DNA from: Gammaproteobacteria bacterium
Lineage (GTDB): Bacteria; Pseudomonadota; Gammaproteobacteria; Competibacterales; Competibacteraceae
Direction of reading: 5' to 3'
Assembly: GCA_024235095.1 (NCBI GenBank)
Contig: JACKNC010000001.1
Coordinates: forward strand, 1,959,501-2,023,500
Length of the DNA: 64,000 bases
Under the pieces are notes generated by a model that searched no databases, was not told the DNA's origin, and worked only from the letters and a program-made list of their open reading frames with translations. This document shows, in pieces, positions 1 to 8,722 of the stretch (positions within the stretch are counted from its first letter, which is position 1; the number at the start of each line of letters is the position of its first letter). The translations under genes and the position numbers were made by a program.

Positions 1-1843
1 CCTGGATCAGTTCATGTCGGGGGCCGCGAATTCCGTTCAGCTCCAGGTTTCGCCGCGCCCAGTCCAGATAGGTCGCCGACAGGTCAACGGTCGTGGTGCG
101 CAGCGCGCCGCCCAGCGCGGCGTAAACCGTAGCCGTTCCCGTATAGCCAAACAGATTCAGAAAACGCCGTCCGCTTGCCCGTTCGCCCAGTCGCTGCCGG
201 GTGATGCGATGGTCGAGAAACAGGCCGGTGTCCAGATAATCGGTGAAATTGACCAAAAACCGTGCGGGTCCTTCATGAACCTCATGGAAGCGTCCCTGTT
301 CGCTCTGCTTCTGGTACTGGCTCGCGCCGCGTTGCCGTTGCCGGACTTTGAGGAAAACCTGCTCCGGCGGCAACTCCAGTACCGCAGGCAGCGCCGCCAT
401 CGCGTGTTCCAGCCGTTCCCGCGCCTTGGCGGGATCAATAGAGGCCGGCGGCGCGTATTCCTGGACATGTAGCCATTGCTCGTAACGGTCCACTGCTACC
501 GCATATTCCGGCAAATCGGCATCGTACAACCGATAGCAACTCACATCTTCCCGCGTTGCCCAGCGGCCCAGGTGACGCAGATTCTTGCGTAGTCGGTTGA
601 TAAAACCTTCCGCTCCGCTATCCACTGCCTGTTGCAAGGCGCGAGTGCGGGTTCGCTGATCCGCCGCTTCCCGATTGACGAAATAGTTTGGCTCTACCTG
701 GAAGCGCAGTAATCGACATTCCAACGGCCCATTGTGGAACGTGTGAATCTTCTCGGCGCGCAGTCCCATGCGTTTGCCCAGTTCAGGATTGCCCGTCAAT
801 ACTGCCGCCTGCCAACCAGTAAAGCGCGTTTTCAACCGGTCGCCCAACTGGGCGTACAGCATCGTCAATTCGTCATGTTCACCCAGGCGTTCACCGTAAG
901 GCGCATTAGCGATCAACAAACCCAGTGGTCCCGATGGGGGTTCGATGTCAGTTAATTCCCGGCGCTCGACCCGCAGATACTCAGCCACGCCCGCCCGACC
1001 GGCGTTCATCAAGGTTGCGCGCACCGCTTTGGGATCATGATCACTGGCCAGAATCAGCGGAATGCGCGACCGACCGACCGTGCTTCGTTCCTGGGCTTCA
1101 GTCAACAACCGGTTCCACAGCGCCGGAATATGCCCCAGCCAGCCGCTGAAACCCCAATGTTCGCGCAACAGACCCGGCGCACGGTCGCCGGCGATCCAAG
1201 CCGCTTCAATCGCCAGCGTTCCAGAACCACACAGCGGATCAACCAGCGAACCGCCAGCCATTGCAATGTCGGGCCAGCCGGCTTTCAACAGGAGAGCCGC
1301 TGCCAGAGTTTCCTTAAGGGGCGCGGTAACCGTGGCTTCCCGATAACCACGCCGGTGCAAACTGTCGCCGGACAAATCGAGACTGACCATCGCCTGACCG
1401 TTGCGCAATTGGACGTGAATTCTTAGATCCGGCTGCCGCCGATCCACGCTGGGTCGTTGCCCGCACTGTTCCCGGAAGCGATCAACCACAGCATCCTTGA
1501 TTCGCTGCGCGCCATAGTGGCTATGGTCAATGCCGGGACAGGTTCCGGTAAACTCCACGCTCAGCGTACCCTGCGGTTGGAGGTGATCCTCCCAGGGTAA
1601 CGCATGGATGCCGGCGTAGAGCGCTTCGGCGTTGGCGACGGGAAGCTCGGTCAATACCAGCAACACCCGGCTGGCGGTGCGCGACCAGAGACAGGCGCGA
1701 TAGGCGGCTTCCAATGGCCCCCGGAAGCGGACGCCACTGCGCACCGGTTTAAGACCCGTTGCGCCCCACTTGGCCAGTTCCGCTACCAACAACGGCTCAA
1801 TGCCGGCGGGTGCTGTGGCAAGAAAGTCTGCCTCACTCATCAT
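1..1843 (-). CDS. rlmL: 23S rRNA (guanine-N2)-methyltransferase RlmL/RlmKL, 3' end outside window
   Basis: Bifunctional enzyme that methylates 23S rRNA at G2445 (RlmL half) and, in the fused form, G2069 (RlmK half). The reading frame is open on the minus strand from 1843 to the window edge. The N-terminus begins MMSEADFLATAPAGIEPLL, a THUMP-type start. A first SAM-methyltransferase domain shows DPLCGSGTLAIEAA and the catalytic motif NAPYGERLG. A second one begins near the window edge with FLNLFGYTGTATVYAA, so this is the fused RlmKL type. The catalytic motif is usually NPPY; here the first proline is alanine (NAPY), with N and PY kept. The start (1843, or the next ATG at 1840) directly abuts the ybaK stop codon, so the two are co-transcribed. 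Function is confident; the C-terminus cannot be seen. Confidence 0.93.
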   Translation of the reverse strand, partial: MMSEADFLATAPAGIEPLLVAELAKWGATGLKPVRSGVRFRGPLEAAYRACLWSRTASRVLLVLTELPVANAEALYAGIHALPWEDHLQPQGTLSVEFTGTCPGIDHSHYGAQRIKDAVVDRFREQCGQRPSVDRRQPDLRIHVQLRNGQAMVSLDLSGDSLHRRGYREATVTAPLKETLAAALLLKAGWPDIAMAGGSLVDPLCGSGTLAIEAAWIAGDRAPGLLREHWGFSGWLGHIPALWNRLLTEAQERSTVGRSRIPLILASDHDPKAVRATLMNAGRAGVAEYLRVERRELTDIEPPSGPLGLLIANAPYGERLGEHDELTMLYAQLGDRLKTRFTGWQAAVLTGNPELGKRMGLRAEKIHTFHNGPLECRLLRFQVEPNYFVNREAADQRTRTRALQQAVDSGAEGFINRLRKNLRHLGRWATREDVSCYRLYDADLPEYAVAVDRYEQWLHVQEYAPPASIDPAKARERLEHAMAALPAVLELPPEQVFLKVRQRQRGASQYQKQSEQGRFHEVHEGPARFLVNFTDYLDTGLFLDHRITRQRLGERASGRRFLNLFGYTGTATVYAALGGALRTTTVDLSATYLDWARRNLELNGIRGPRHELIQ

Positions 1844-2338
1844 TCAGTCCTCAATCGCCACGTTGACCAGCGTCGGACGCAGCAGGCGCTGCGCCTCAGT
1901 AGGCGCCAAGCTGATCAGAAAACCCCGCTTGCCGCCGTTCAGATAGATCAGCGGCAGATCGAGAATGCTCGCCTCCATGCAGACCGGCATGGGCTTGCGA
2001 ACGCCGAACGGCGATGTGCCGCCGACTTGATAACCGCTCTGTTTCTGGGCAATGGCGGGATCACAGGGTGTAATGGTCTTAACGCCCAGCAGGCGGGCCA
2101 ACTCCCGGGTGGAGACTTGGCGGTCGCCATGCATCAGCACAATCAATGGTTGTCGTCGCTCATCTTGCATAATTAGGGTCTTGACGACGCAGTGTTCGTC
2201 AATCCCAAGACATTGTGCGCTATGGGCGGTTCCACCATGATCCTGGTAAGAATAAAGATGGCGGCCAAAGGTCGTTCCCTGGGCTTGCAGCCAGCGGGTC
2301 GCCAGGGTCACCGGAAATTTTTCATTTTTTGTAGACAT
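1844..2338 (-). CDS. ybaK: Cys-tRNA(Pro)/Cys-tRNA(Cys) deacylase YbaK
   Basis: Trans-editing enzyme that hydrolyses Cys-tRNA(Pro) misacylated by prolyl-tRNA synthetase; cytoplasmic. The 164-residue product has the usual family length (about 159). It shows the YbaK core: the LGIDEHCVVKTLI region, the conserved lysine in IAQKQSGYQVGG, the loop GGTSPFG and the C-terminal segment ILDLPLIYLNGGKRGFLI. The start at 2338 faces the AT-rich region that probably holds its promoter. The stop codon touches the rlmL start codon, so it heads a two-gene operon. Confidence 0.93.
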   Translation of the reverse strand: MSTKNEKFPVTLATRWLQAQGTTFGRHLYSYQDHGGTAHSAQCLGIDEHCVVKTLIMQDERRQPLIVLMHGDRQVSTRELARLLGVKTITPCDPAIAQKQSGYQVGGTSPFGVRKPMPVCMEASILDLPLIYLNGGKRGFLISLAPTEAQRLLRPTLVNVAIED

Positions 2339-2695
2339 TATTTTTCCAAATTCATCGTATTTTTGACAGTTTGTTGTTTTTTGTACTTTTAATACTTTTT
2401 ATTAAAAATACAAAAATAGCTATCATAAATTATAAAAAAAATGAATAATTGTGTTATTTTTTTGTTTTTTTTACTAATCAATGACATATAATTATCTATT
2501 ATTTGACATATTAGTGAACGAATTAGTAGGTTAATTGTTGTGTTCATGATAAAAATGGGTTATGCAAAAGTCAGGACAATTTTTTTGTTGTTTTATAGCA
2601 AGTAAATTTTGGCGTGTATGATTCTTGCCATATCAAACTTAATTTGGTTAGAGTGAAGTAAAGTCCAATGAATGATGACCAGAGGGAGGTACAGA
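2339..2695. other. AT-rich divergent intergenic region
   Basis: About 350 bp between the divergent ybaK and DUF882 genes with no credible gene. From about 2330 to 2640 it is made almost entirely of A/T runs, in sharp contrast to the GC-rich neighbours. A TTGACA hexamer lies at 2503-2508, but no good -10 follows at 17 bp. Promoters for both flanking genes must lie here; none can be placed with confidence. Confidence 0.5.
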
Positions 2696-3289
2696 ATGCG
2701 TGCGAACGCAGCGCTTCAAGAACAAAACCATGCCCCGGAAAAGCAACCGGAACTCGAACGGCGCGGCTTTCTGAAACTGGCGGCTGGCGGCTTTGGCGCC
2801 CTGGCTCTGCTATCAGGACCGTTGGAAGCCGCGATTCGGCGAGAACGCTATCTTTCATTCTACAACTCCAATACCGGCGAAACGCTTCGTCAAGTGTACT
2901 GGACCCCGCGTGAAGGCTACATTCGCCAGTCCCACAAGGAGATCAGTTGGGCGCTGCGCGATCACCATAACGATCAGGTCAAACCGTTTGATTACAATGT
3001 ACTGGATCAGCTTTACGCCTTGCAGTTGCAATTGAGATCGCGATCGCCGCTACACGTCATCAGCGCTTACCGATCACGGACCACTAACGACCAGTTGTCC
3101 AGGCGTAACCGAGGCGTTGCGCGCAATAGTTATCATATGCAGGCCATGGCGCTCGATGTCCGTTTGCCCGATGGAAGAGTGTCGGATCTCTATAAGGCTG
3201 CCCGCTCACTGGGCGCAGGCGGCGTCGGCTATTATCCCCGCTCCAACTTCGTGCATATCGACAGTGGCCCGGTGCGGTACTGGAGCTGA
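2696..3289 (+). CDS. Tat-exported DUF882 / M15-family murein peptidase (YcbK-like)
   Basis: Probable periplasmic zinc peptidase acting on peptidoglycan cross-links, like E. coli YcbK/MepK. A twin-arginine signal (ERRGFLKLAAGG followed by a hydrophobic stretch) occupies roughly residues 20-45. The M15 core follows: SAYRSRTTNDQLSRRNRG, then SYHMQAMALDVRLP (first His and Asp zinc ligands) and GGVGYYPRSNFVHID (last His). The start at 2696 is chosen because GGAGGT sits 6 bp upstream; an in-frame ATG at 2672 has no such site. The length of 197 residues is normal (YcbK is about 182). It is a single gene, convergent with the TRAP operon. Confidence 0.85.
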   Translation: MRANAALQEQNHAPEKQPELERRGFLKLAAGGFGALALLSGPLEAAIRRERYLSFYNSNTGETLRQVYWTPREGYIRQSHKEISWALRDHHNDQVKPFDYNVLDQLYALQLQLRSRSPLHVISAYRSRTTNDQLSRRNRGVARNSYHMQAMALDVRLPDGRVSDLYKAARSLGAGGVGYYPRSNFVHIDSGPVRYWS

Positions 3290-3315
3290 TTGGATGGATG
3301 CCACTGGGATGCCCG

Positions 3316-3348
3316 CTCCCCTCGCCCGCAACAAGTAGGTGAGGGGAG
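3316..3348. terminator. Inverted repeat between convergent genes
   Basis: CTCCCCTC at 3316-3323 pairs with GAGGGGAG at 3341-3348 around a 17-nt loop, between the 3' ends of the DUF882 gene and dctM. Position and symmetry suit a bidirectional terminator, but neither side carries a T-run, so intrinsic function is uncertain. Confidence 0.3.
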
Positions 3349-3359
3349 TCGTAGTTACT

Positions 3360-4637
3360 CTAGAACAGCAACTGCGGCAGGAACAGGCTGATTTGCGGGA
3401 TATAGGTAATAAGAATCAGGAAGGTCAACATGACCAGCAACCACGGTGAAGCGGCCTTGACCACCTCCCACAACGGCATACCGGTGACCCCGGACGTAAC
3501 GAACAGGTTTAGTCCCACGGGTGGCGTGATCATGCCGATTTCCATGTTGACCACCATGATAATACCCAAATGAATCGGGTCGATCCCCAATTGGACGGCG
3601 ATGGGAAACAGAATCGGCGCCATGATCAACAGGACTGACGACGGCTCCATGAAGTTGCCCGCGATCAGCAGCAGGATATTAACCACGATCAGGAACTGCC
3701 AGGCCGATAGTCCCCAGCCCACGATGGTTTCCGCCATGACCTGCGGAATGCGCTCGGTGGTCAGAACATGGGCGAACATCATGGCGTTGGCGATAATGAA
3801 CAACAGCATCACCGTTACCTTGCCGGCGTCGGCGAATACTCTCGGCACTTCGCGAAAACGCATGTCGCGATGCACGAACAGGGCAATAACGAACGCATAA
3901 ACCGCCGCCACCGCCGCCGCTTCGGTCGCGGTGAACAGGCCGCCATAGATGCCGCCGAGCACGACGATAATCAGTCCCAGCCCCCAGATGGCGTCTCGGG
4001 CAGCAGTGAGCAACTCCCGCAGCGAAGCCTTGGCCTGCAGGGGAATCTTCATCTTGTGGGCGCTGAAAAAGATAGCGATCGCCAGCATCAGCCCCAGCAG
4101 AATACCGGGAATCACCCCAGCCATGAACAACTGGCCGACCGACTGTTCCGTAGCGGCGGCGTACACCACCATGACAATCGAGGGCGGAATCAAAATTCCC
4201 AACGTACCTGCATTACAGATAATGCCAGCTGCATAGTTCTTGGGATAGCCGCCCTTGACCATGGCACCGATCACGATTGAACCGATCGCGGCCACAGTCG
4301 CGGGCGATGAACCCGAGACGGCGGCGAACAGCATGCAGGCCAGCACCGCAGCAATCGCCATGCCGCCGGTGAGATGCCCAACTGCGGCAATGGCAAAACG
4401 AATCAGCCGCTTAGCTACACCGCCCGTGGTCAGGAACGCCGAGGCCAATATGAAAAAGGGAATGGCCAATAGCGTGTAATGATGCATGGTGTCGAACAAT
4501 TTCAACGCCATGGACGACAGGGAGTCGCTGGTAAAGAACAGGATGGTCAGAATGCTGGATAAACCCAGGGAGAAAGCGATGGGCACGCCTAACAACAGAA
4601 AAACGAATAACGCGACAAATAGGAACAGTGTAGTCAT
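3360..4637 (-). CDS. dctM: TRAP transporter large permease, DctM family
   Basis: Large membrane subunit of a tripartite ATP-independent periplasmic transporter, which carries the Na+-coupled translocation step. The 425-residue product is hydrophobic throughout and matches the usual 12-helix DctM length. Recognisable family segments include the start FLFVALFVFLLLGVPIAFSLG, AVSGSSPATVAAIGSIVIGAM, the central GGIYGGLFTATEAAAVAAVYA and the C-terminal MVVNMEIGMITPPVGLNLFV. It overlaps the dctQ stop by 4 bp (4634-4637), indicating translational coupling. Substrate cannot be read from the sequence; the DctP partner suggests a small carboxylate. Confidence 0.93.
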   Translation of the reverse strand: MTTLFLFVALFVFLLLGVPIAFSLGLSSILTILFFTSDSLSSMALKLFDTMHHYTLLAIPFFILASAFLTTGGVAKRLIRFAIAAVGHLTGGMAIAAVLACMLFAAVSGSSPATVAAIGSIVIGAMVKGGYPKNYAAGIICNAGTLGILIPPSIVMVVYAAATEQSVGQLFMAGVIPGILLGLMLAIAIFFSAHKMKIPLQAKASLRELLTAARDAIWGLGLIIVVLGGIYGGLFTATEAAAVAAVYAFVIALFVHRDMRFREVPRVFADAGKVTVMLLFIIANAMMFAHVLTTERIPQVMAETIVGWGLSAWQFLIVVNILLLIAGNFMEPSSVLLIMAPILFPIAVQLGIDPIHLGIIMVVNMEIGMITPPVGLNLFVTSGVTGMPLWEVVKAASPWLLVMLTFLILITYIPQISLFLPQLLF

Positions 4638-5224
4638 GGCGCTTTCTCCTCGCGGTCTTTGGATGGGGCGGGGTGGAGCACCTCGACCGCTTCGACGACT
4701 TCGACCCCCTCAACCGATTCAAGCGCCTCGCGGGCCTCGTCGGGCAGCTGCAAACCTTCCTGTTGACCGAGTAGGGTGCGCCAGCCGACCTGCAACAAAC
4801 GCAACAGGGCTAATAACAGACCCAACGGCAGCATGATATTTGGAATCCAGAGTTTGATCGGCAAATCATCGGCATCGATATCGAGTTCATAGAGGGTATG
4901 GATATAATCCAGCGCGCCAACGAGCAGGATGATGCAGTAAGCGCAGCACGCTAGCACCCCAAACAGGCCGACGGCGCGACGCAGCTTATGCGGAAAATTG
5001 CGTACTAGAATGTCGATGCCAATGTGTGCGCCGGTGCGGATGCCATAGGAAATGCCAAACAGCACCAGCCAGGCGAACAGATAAGTGGTCAGTTCCAGCG
5101 CCCAGGTAAAGCCGGTGCTGAAGATATAGCGATTGATAACCTGGGTAAAAGCGATGACGGTCATCAGCCCCAGCAGCAGGGCGATAAACCCTTCCTCCAG
5201 ATGATGAACGATGCGGGTGAACAT
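4634..5224 (-). CDS. dctQ: TRAP transporter small permease, DctQ family
   Basis: Small membrane subunit that bridges DctM and the binding protein. Of 196 residues, four hydrophobic helices cover about residues 10-170, with the DctQ-like segment FAWLVLFGISYGIRTGAHIGIDILV. The last 40 residues are acidic and repetitive in sequence (EALESVEGVEVVEAVEV), an extension beyond the usual DctQ end. It lies between dctP (gap 73 bp) and dctM (4-bp overlap) in one transcription unit. Confidence 0.9.
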   Translation of the reverse strand: MFTRIVHHLEEGFIALLLGLMTVIAFTQVINRYIFSTGFTWALELTTYLFAWLVLFGISYGIRTGAHIGIDILVRNFPHKLRRAVGLFGVLACCAYCIILLVGALDYIHTLYELDIDADDLPIKLWIPNIMLPLGLLLALLRLLQVGWRTLLGQQEGLQLPDEAREALESVEGVEVVEAVEVLHPAPSKDREEKAP

Positions 5225-5297
5225 TGAGGATTCTCCAAGCGAAAGCGTGGAAACCCGCGTGCGCCAACTTTAATAACCTGGCGCGCGCGGGTGCTAT

Positions 5298-6296
5298 TTA
5301 CTTGCCCGCCGCTGCCGCCATGGCGGCGTCGACAATCTCCTTGCCAATCTTGGGAGTGAATTCCTTATAGACGGGTTGCAAGGTCTTTTTCCAGGCCGCT
5401 AGTTCTTCATCTGTTAGCGCCAGGATTTCGGTCTTGCCGGAATCCTTGATTTTCTGCCGATCGCTCGTGCTCAGTTCCTCGGCCCACTGATTGACCTGTA
5501 CAGTGACTTCATCCAGGATTTTTTCCAGCTCGGCGCGCACATCGTCCGGCAGACCCTCCCAGAATTTCGTATTGGTCACCAGCATATAGCCCAGGTAGCC
5601 GTGATTGGACTCGGAGATGTACTTCTGCACCTCGAAGAACTTCTGCGAATAGATATTTGACCAGGGATTTTCCGCGCCATCGACCACGCCGGTTTCCAGC
5701 GCCTGGTAGACTTCGGCAAACGCCAGTTTCTGCGGGAACGCGCCGAGAGCCTTGAACTGGGCTTCAAGCAGATCGGATTGCTGGATGCGGAATTTCAGAC
5801 CTTTGGCATCCTCCGGCATCCGCAAGGGTTTATTGGCCGAAAGCTGTTTCATGCCGTTATCCCAGTAGCCCAGGCCGGTCAATCCCTTCTTGCTGATTGA
5901 CTTCAGTAGAGCCTTGCCGGTGGGACTGTCCTGGAAGCGACGGACTGCGGCCAGATCCTTGAACAGGAATGGCAAGTCGAATACCTGAAGCTGCTTGGTG
6001 TAGCGGTCAAATTTAGACAGAGATGGCGCAATCAGCTGCACATCGCCCAGCAGCAGAGCCTGCATTTCCTTGCCGTCGCCAAACAGCGAACTGTTGGGAT
6101 AAACCTCTACCGTCACTTTGCCTTTCAACCGTTCTTCAGCCAGCTTCTTGAACAACGCCGCGCCCTTGCCTTTGGGGGTGTTTTCGGCAACGACATGCGA
6201 GAATTTGATGACGATTTCCGCATGAGCGATGCTGGCGAGCAGGGCCAGCGCGGCGCTGACAAAGAGCGCCTGGAAGGTTAATTTACGCATAAGCAT
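5298..6296 (-). CDS. dctP: TRAP transporter substrate-binding protein, DctP family
   Basis: Periplasmic solute-binding protein of the TRAP system, first gene of the dctPQM operon. An N-terminal signal peptide ends at about residue 26 (LLASIAHA). The mature part shows the DctP signature IKFSHVVAENTPKGKGA, the conserved substrate-carboxylate region LKFRIQQSDLLEAQFKALGAFPQ, and EVYQALETGVVDGAENPWSNIYS. This makes C4-dicarboxylates or a similar organic acid the likely ligand. An alternative start is two residues downstream (MRKL). A TTTAGTGTCTTCG stretch and a hairpin lie upstream; no promoter is obvious. Confidence 0.93.
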   Translation of the reverse strand: MLMRKLTFQALFVSAALALLASIAHAEIVIKFSHVVAENTPKGKGAALFKKLAEERLKGKVTVEVYPNSSLFGDGKEMQALLLGDVQLIAPSLSKFDRYTKQLQVFDLPFLFKDLAAVRRFQDSPTGKALLKSISKKGLTGLGYWDNGMKQLSANKPLRMPEDAKGLKFRIQQSDLLEAQFKALGAFPQKLAFAEVYQALETGVVDGAENPWSNIYSQKFFEVQKYISESNHGYLGYMLVTNTKFWEGLPDDVRAELEKILDEVTVQVNQWAEELSTSDRQKIKDSGKTEILALTDEELAAWKKTLQPVYKEFTPKIGKEIVDAAMAAAAGK

Positions 6297-6349
6297 GTTT
6301 CTCCTTTAGTGTCTTCGTTATTGTGTCTGAACAGAACGTCAGCCTGATG

Positions 6350-6379
6350 AAAAAGGCCGACCGCGCGTCGACCTTTTTT
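6350..6379 (-). terminator. Intrinsic terminator displaced from the gene it served
   Basis: AAAAAGGCCGAC at 6350-6361 pairs with GTCGACCTTTTT (one mismatch) over a short GC loop. Read on the minus strand it is a stem ending in a T-run. No minus-strand gene now ends just upstream except the IS. Across the IS lies the lipoprotein gene ending at 7740, so this is probably its original terminator, also insulating dctP. Confidence 0.55.
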
Positions 6380-6393
6380 AAGCGTAGAAGAAA

Positions 6394-7080
6394 CTAGTGG
6401 GCTGACACAGAAGTTTTGACAGGTTCAGAGGTTTCTAGGTCCACCGGGGTTTCAGAAGATTTCAAGGGAGGATAGAGGCGCTTGAGTTTGACCCGGGCCA
6501 AGTCGGTGCCGAACTGCCAGTGGATTTTGGTCTGACGTAGGTTGCGTGGGCCTTGCCAAGCGGCGATTTCCTTCCGCAAAGTTTCGAGGTTCGCAATGCG
6601 GCGATTCAAACACTGGCCGGCGAGAACAGCGAACTCACATTCCGCCATATTGAGCCAACTGCCATGCTTGGGGGTGTAATGAAATTCGAGCTTGCGGGTG
6701 ATCCGGCGGGCTTCCTCTGGAGAAAAGACACTATACAAGGCCGCAGGAGTGTGGGTATTGAGGTTATCCACGACCAACCGGATTCGCTCCGCCTTCGGAA
6801 AGTACACATCAACGAGTTGCTGCATTTGCTGGGCAAAATCGCGTTTGGTGCGCTGTTTCGTGACATTAACATGACGCCACCCGCGCAAGGGTTGTACGAA
6901 TAGAAATAAATTGGCGGTGCCTTCGCGTTTGTATTCACAGTCATAGCGCGCCGGTTGACCCGGGCGGGCGGGTTGAGGACAGCGGGTTTCGCTGGTCAAT
7001 TGCACCGGACTTTCATCGAAGCACACTTGGGGGTATTGAGGATCATCGGGTTCGGCGTACAGGTCCAACACATCCTCCAT
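6394..7080 (-). CDS. IS630-like transposase, frame B catalytic part (copy 1)
   Basis: Catalytic DDE half: first Asp in VCFDESPVQL, second Asp in VVDNLNTHT, Glu in HGSWLNMAECE. It is probably made only as a fusion with frame A through -1 slippage, giving about 391 residues; the ATG at 7080 has no clear ribosome site. The stop codon TAG (6396-6394) is not part of the element: it is supplied by the flanking CTAG target repeat. Confidence 0.85.
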   Translation of the reverse strand: MEDVLDLYAEPDDPQYPQVCFDESPVQLTSETRCPQPARPGQPARYDCEYKREGTANLFLFVQPLRGWRHVNVTKQRTKRDFAQQMQQLVDVYFPKAERIRLVVDNLNTHTPAALYSVFSPEEARRITRKLEFHYTPKHGSWLNMAECEFAVLAGQCLNRRIANLETLRKEIAAWQGPRNLRQTKIHWQFGTDLARVKLKRLYPPLKSSETPVDLETSEPVKTSVSAH

Positions 7081-7638
7081 ATGCCAAACATAATCGGGAC
7101 TGACACTGGGAATACACCATTCTTGACGTTGCCAGGGTTTGAGGTCGTTTTTTTAAGGATGCGCCGCACACTCTCACGGGAAATGGCTTCGATGGGCCGG
7201 AGTTCCATGAAGCGGTCCGCTAACAATTGGAGAGTCCACTGACAACGGCCAGCGGGCGGGGTACTACAGGCCAAGGCGACCAGAAAGGCGGCCTGTTTGC
7301 CGGTCAAGGCCGGGGGCAAACCGACTCGTGGCCGCTCGCTTAACGCCGCCAGCAACCCTTCGTCGACAAACCGTTGACGGGTACGATGAACGGTCGAAAT
7401 CCCCAAGTGAAGGCTTTGGGCAATGGCCTCATCCGTCGCCCCTTCCGCAGCCTGCAGCAACACATGGGCACGGGCAACCTTGCGCGCCGCTGCCTTGCCT
7501 TTATGAATGACCTTCAGCAGGTCTTCCCGCTCCTCTTCAGTTAGATCAACCAGATACTTGTGGGCCATGGTGATTCCTCCTGTTGATCTCAACCATAGGG
7601 CACCCACCGCTACCTGTCAAAACTTCTGTGTCAGCCCA
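6398..7638 (-). mobile_element. IS630-family-like insertion sequence, copy 1
   Basis: A 1241-bp element with perfect 27-bp terminal inverted repeats starting TGGGCTGACACAGAAG. It is flanked by the direct repeat CTAG (6394-6397 and 7639-7642). The same element recurs at 49913, 51158 and 53347 with identical translations, so it has moved recently. It encodes a two-frame transposase on the minus strand. It sits between dctP and a lipoprotein gene without breaking either. Confidence 0.93.
6996..7568 (-). CDS. IS630-like transposase, frame A (copy 1)
   Basis: N-terminal part of the transposase: a helix-turn-helix DNA-binding region (residues about 10-75, with ATDEAIAQSLHLGISTVHRT) and a linker up to the conserved RRILKK. 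The start at 7568 (MAHKYLVDL) has AGGAGG just upstream. A run of seven A's (7148-7154 on the complement) follows the RRILKK codons. A -1 slip there leads into NDLKPWQRQEWCIP, the expected IS630 continuation, and then frame B. Without the slip the frame ends in an unrelated tail at 6996. Confidence 0.85.
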   Translation of the reverse strand: MAHKYLVDLTEEEREDLLKVIHKGKAAARKVARAHVLLQAAEGATDEAIAQSLHLGISTVHRTRQRFVDEGLLAALSERPRVGLPPALTGKQAAFLVALACSTPPAGRCQWTLQLLADRFMELRPIEAISRESVRRILKKTTSNPGNVKNGVFPVSVPIMFGIWRMCWTCTPNPMILNTPKCASMKVRCN

Positions 7639-7739
7639 CTAGGATGAATGCACGATTAAACGTATCATAGTCATCTTGCTCGCTGTTACCCCCACATTTC
7701 AGGTTATGGCTATTCGATAACTGGGCAGAGTTTCTGAAC

Positions 7740-8507
7740 TCAACGATACCCCACGATGCGCACCTCGCCGCGCCAGTCGCCGAAGAACGGCTCGCCTTCG
7801 GCACGCAGGATCAGCTGGCGATCGCGCGGCATCGGCAGCCAGACGTTGTCCGAATTGTAGGCCCAACTCTGCTGCGGCAAACCGATCGCGTAGAGATAGA
7901 ACGCGGCTTCCCGGTCCCCCTGCACCCGCACCGAAATCCGGAAGCGATGGGGACCGCCTTTGACATAGCCGGTCGCCACTTGGGCATAGACCAGAATCTC
8001 TCGGGCCTTGTCCGGAATCTGCGTGGGAATCCGGCGTACCTCGGGATTCTGTCCGCCGTTGGGCAGCGCGCCCATCGGGACATCGACCGCCCAAAAATCG
8101 GTTGAAGGCTCCGCTGCGGTTTCCCGCAAACGGGTAACCAGAGTCGAATGTTGCTTGGCTAATAACTTGCGCAAACTAGCTACTGCTAGATGAGTATTCC
8201 GCGTCTCTTGCCGTAAACCTGCCAGGGACTGTTGAGAGCGTTCTTCCTGGATTTGTCGTTGCCGGCCCTGTTCCCGCACATCGGCAAGCATCTGTTCGAT
8301 GCGATCCAGTCGGTTGTCCATCGCATCCAGTTTGGGTTCGAGGGCAGACGGGGGAACCGCAGGCGCGGTTTGTGGTTGATGCGCTGACGCTGGCCGGGTG
8401 AAGCGCGCTATCCAGGATTGGTAATACGCGCAACCTGGCGTCAGCACCATAATGAACATGATCGCCCCAGCCTTTCCAATCCACTTCATGCCTGTTTCTC
8501 CATTCAT
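7740..8507 (-). CDS. Coiled-coil lipoprotein of unknown function
   Basis: A 255-residue protein that I do not recognise. A lipoprotein signal ends in the lipobox LTPGC (Cys about residue 26). Next come a proline-rich linker and a charged coiled coil, about residues 60-125 (LDAMDNRLDRIEQMLADVREQ). A C-terminal beta-rich domain follows with no known signature (TQIPDKAREILVYAQVATGY, RFRISVRVQGDREAAFYLYAIG). Starts at 8507 or 8489 (MKWIGK) are both possible. It is divergent from the TerY-P triad at 8723, whose proximity suggests, but does not prove, a link. An IS copy lies just downstream. Confidence 0.7.
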   Translation of the reverse strand: MNGETGMKWIGKAGAIMFIMVLTPGCAYYQSWIARFTRPASAHQPQTAPAVPPSALEPKLDAMDNRLDRIEQMLADVREQGRQRQIQEERSQQSLAGLRQETRNTHLAVASLRKLLAKQHSTLVTRLRETAAEPSTDFWAVDVPMGALPNGGQNPEVRRIPTQIPDKAREILVYAQVATGYVKGGPHRFRISVRVQGDREAAFYLYAIGLPQQSWAYNSDNVWLPMPRDRQLILRAEGEPFFGDWRGEVRIVGYR

Positions 8508-8722
8508 CAGTCCTTGCCCCTAAAACTTATTCGCTCAGCGGCGGGTGGAGCAAATGTTATTGAGTGGGCATTATAGCCGCCCAGGGCTGGCTTGGATGCA
8601 ATCGATGCAGTCCGCGATATCCGTTTGAGTGAATGATTCTTTAATATGTGTGTGATGTGTGTGAAGACCATCATAGCTCGCTGTGTTTCGCAAATTGATA
8701 GGCAAATCCGGAGACTGATCGT

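Noticed and set aside
14..472. 152-codon plus-strand ORF at the window start
   Set aside because: Antisense of rlmL, whose frame is open across the whole 1-1843 stretch.
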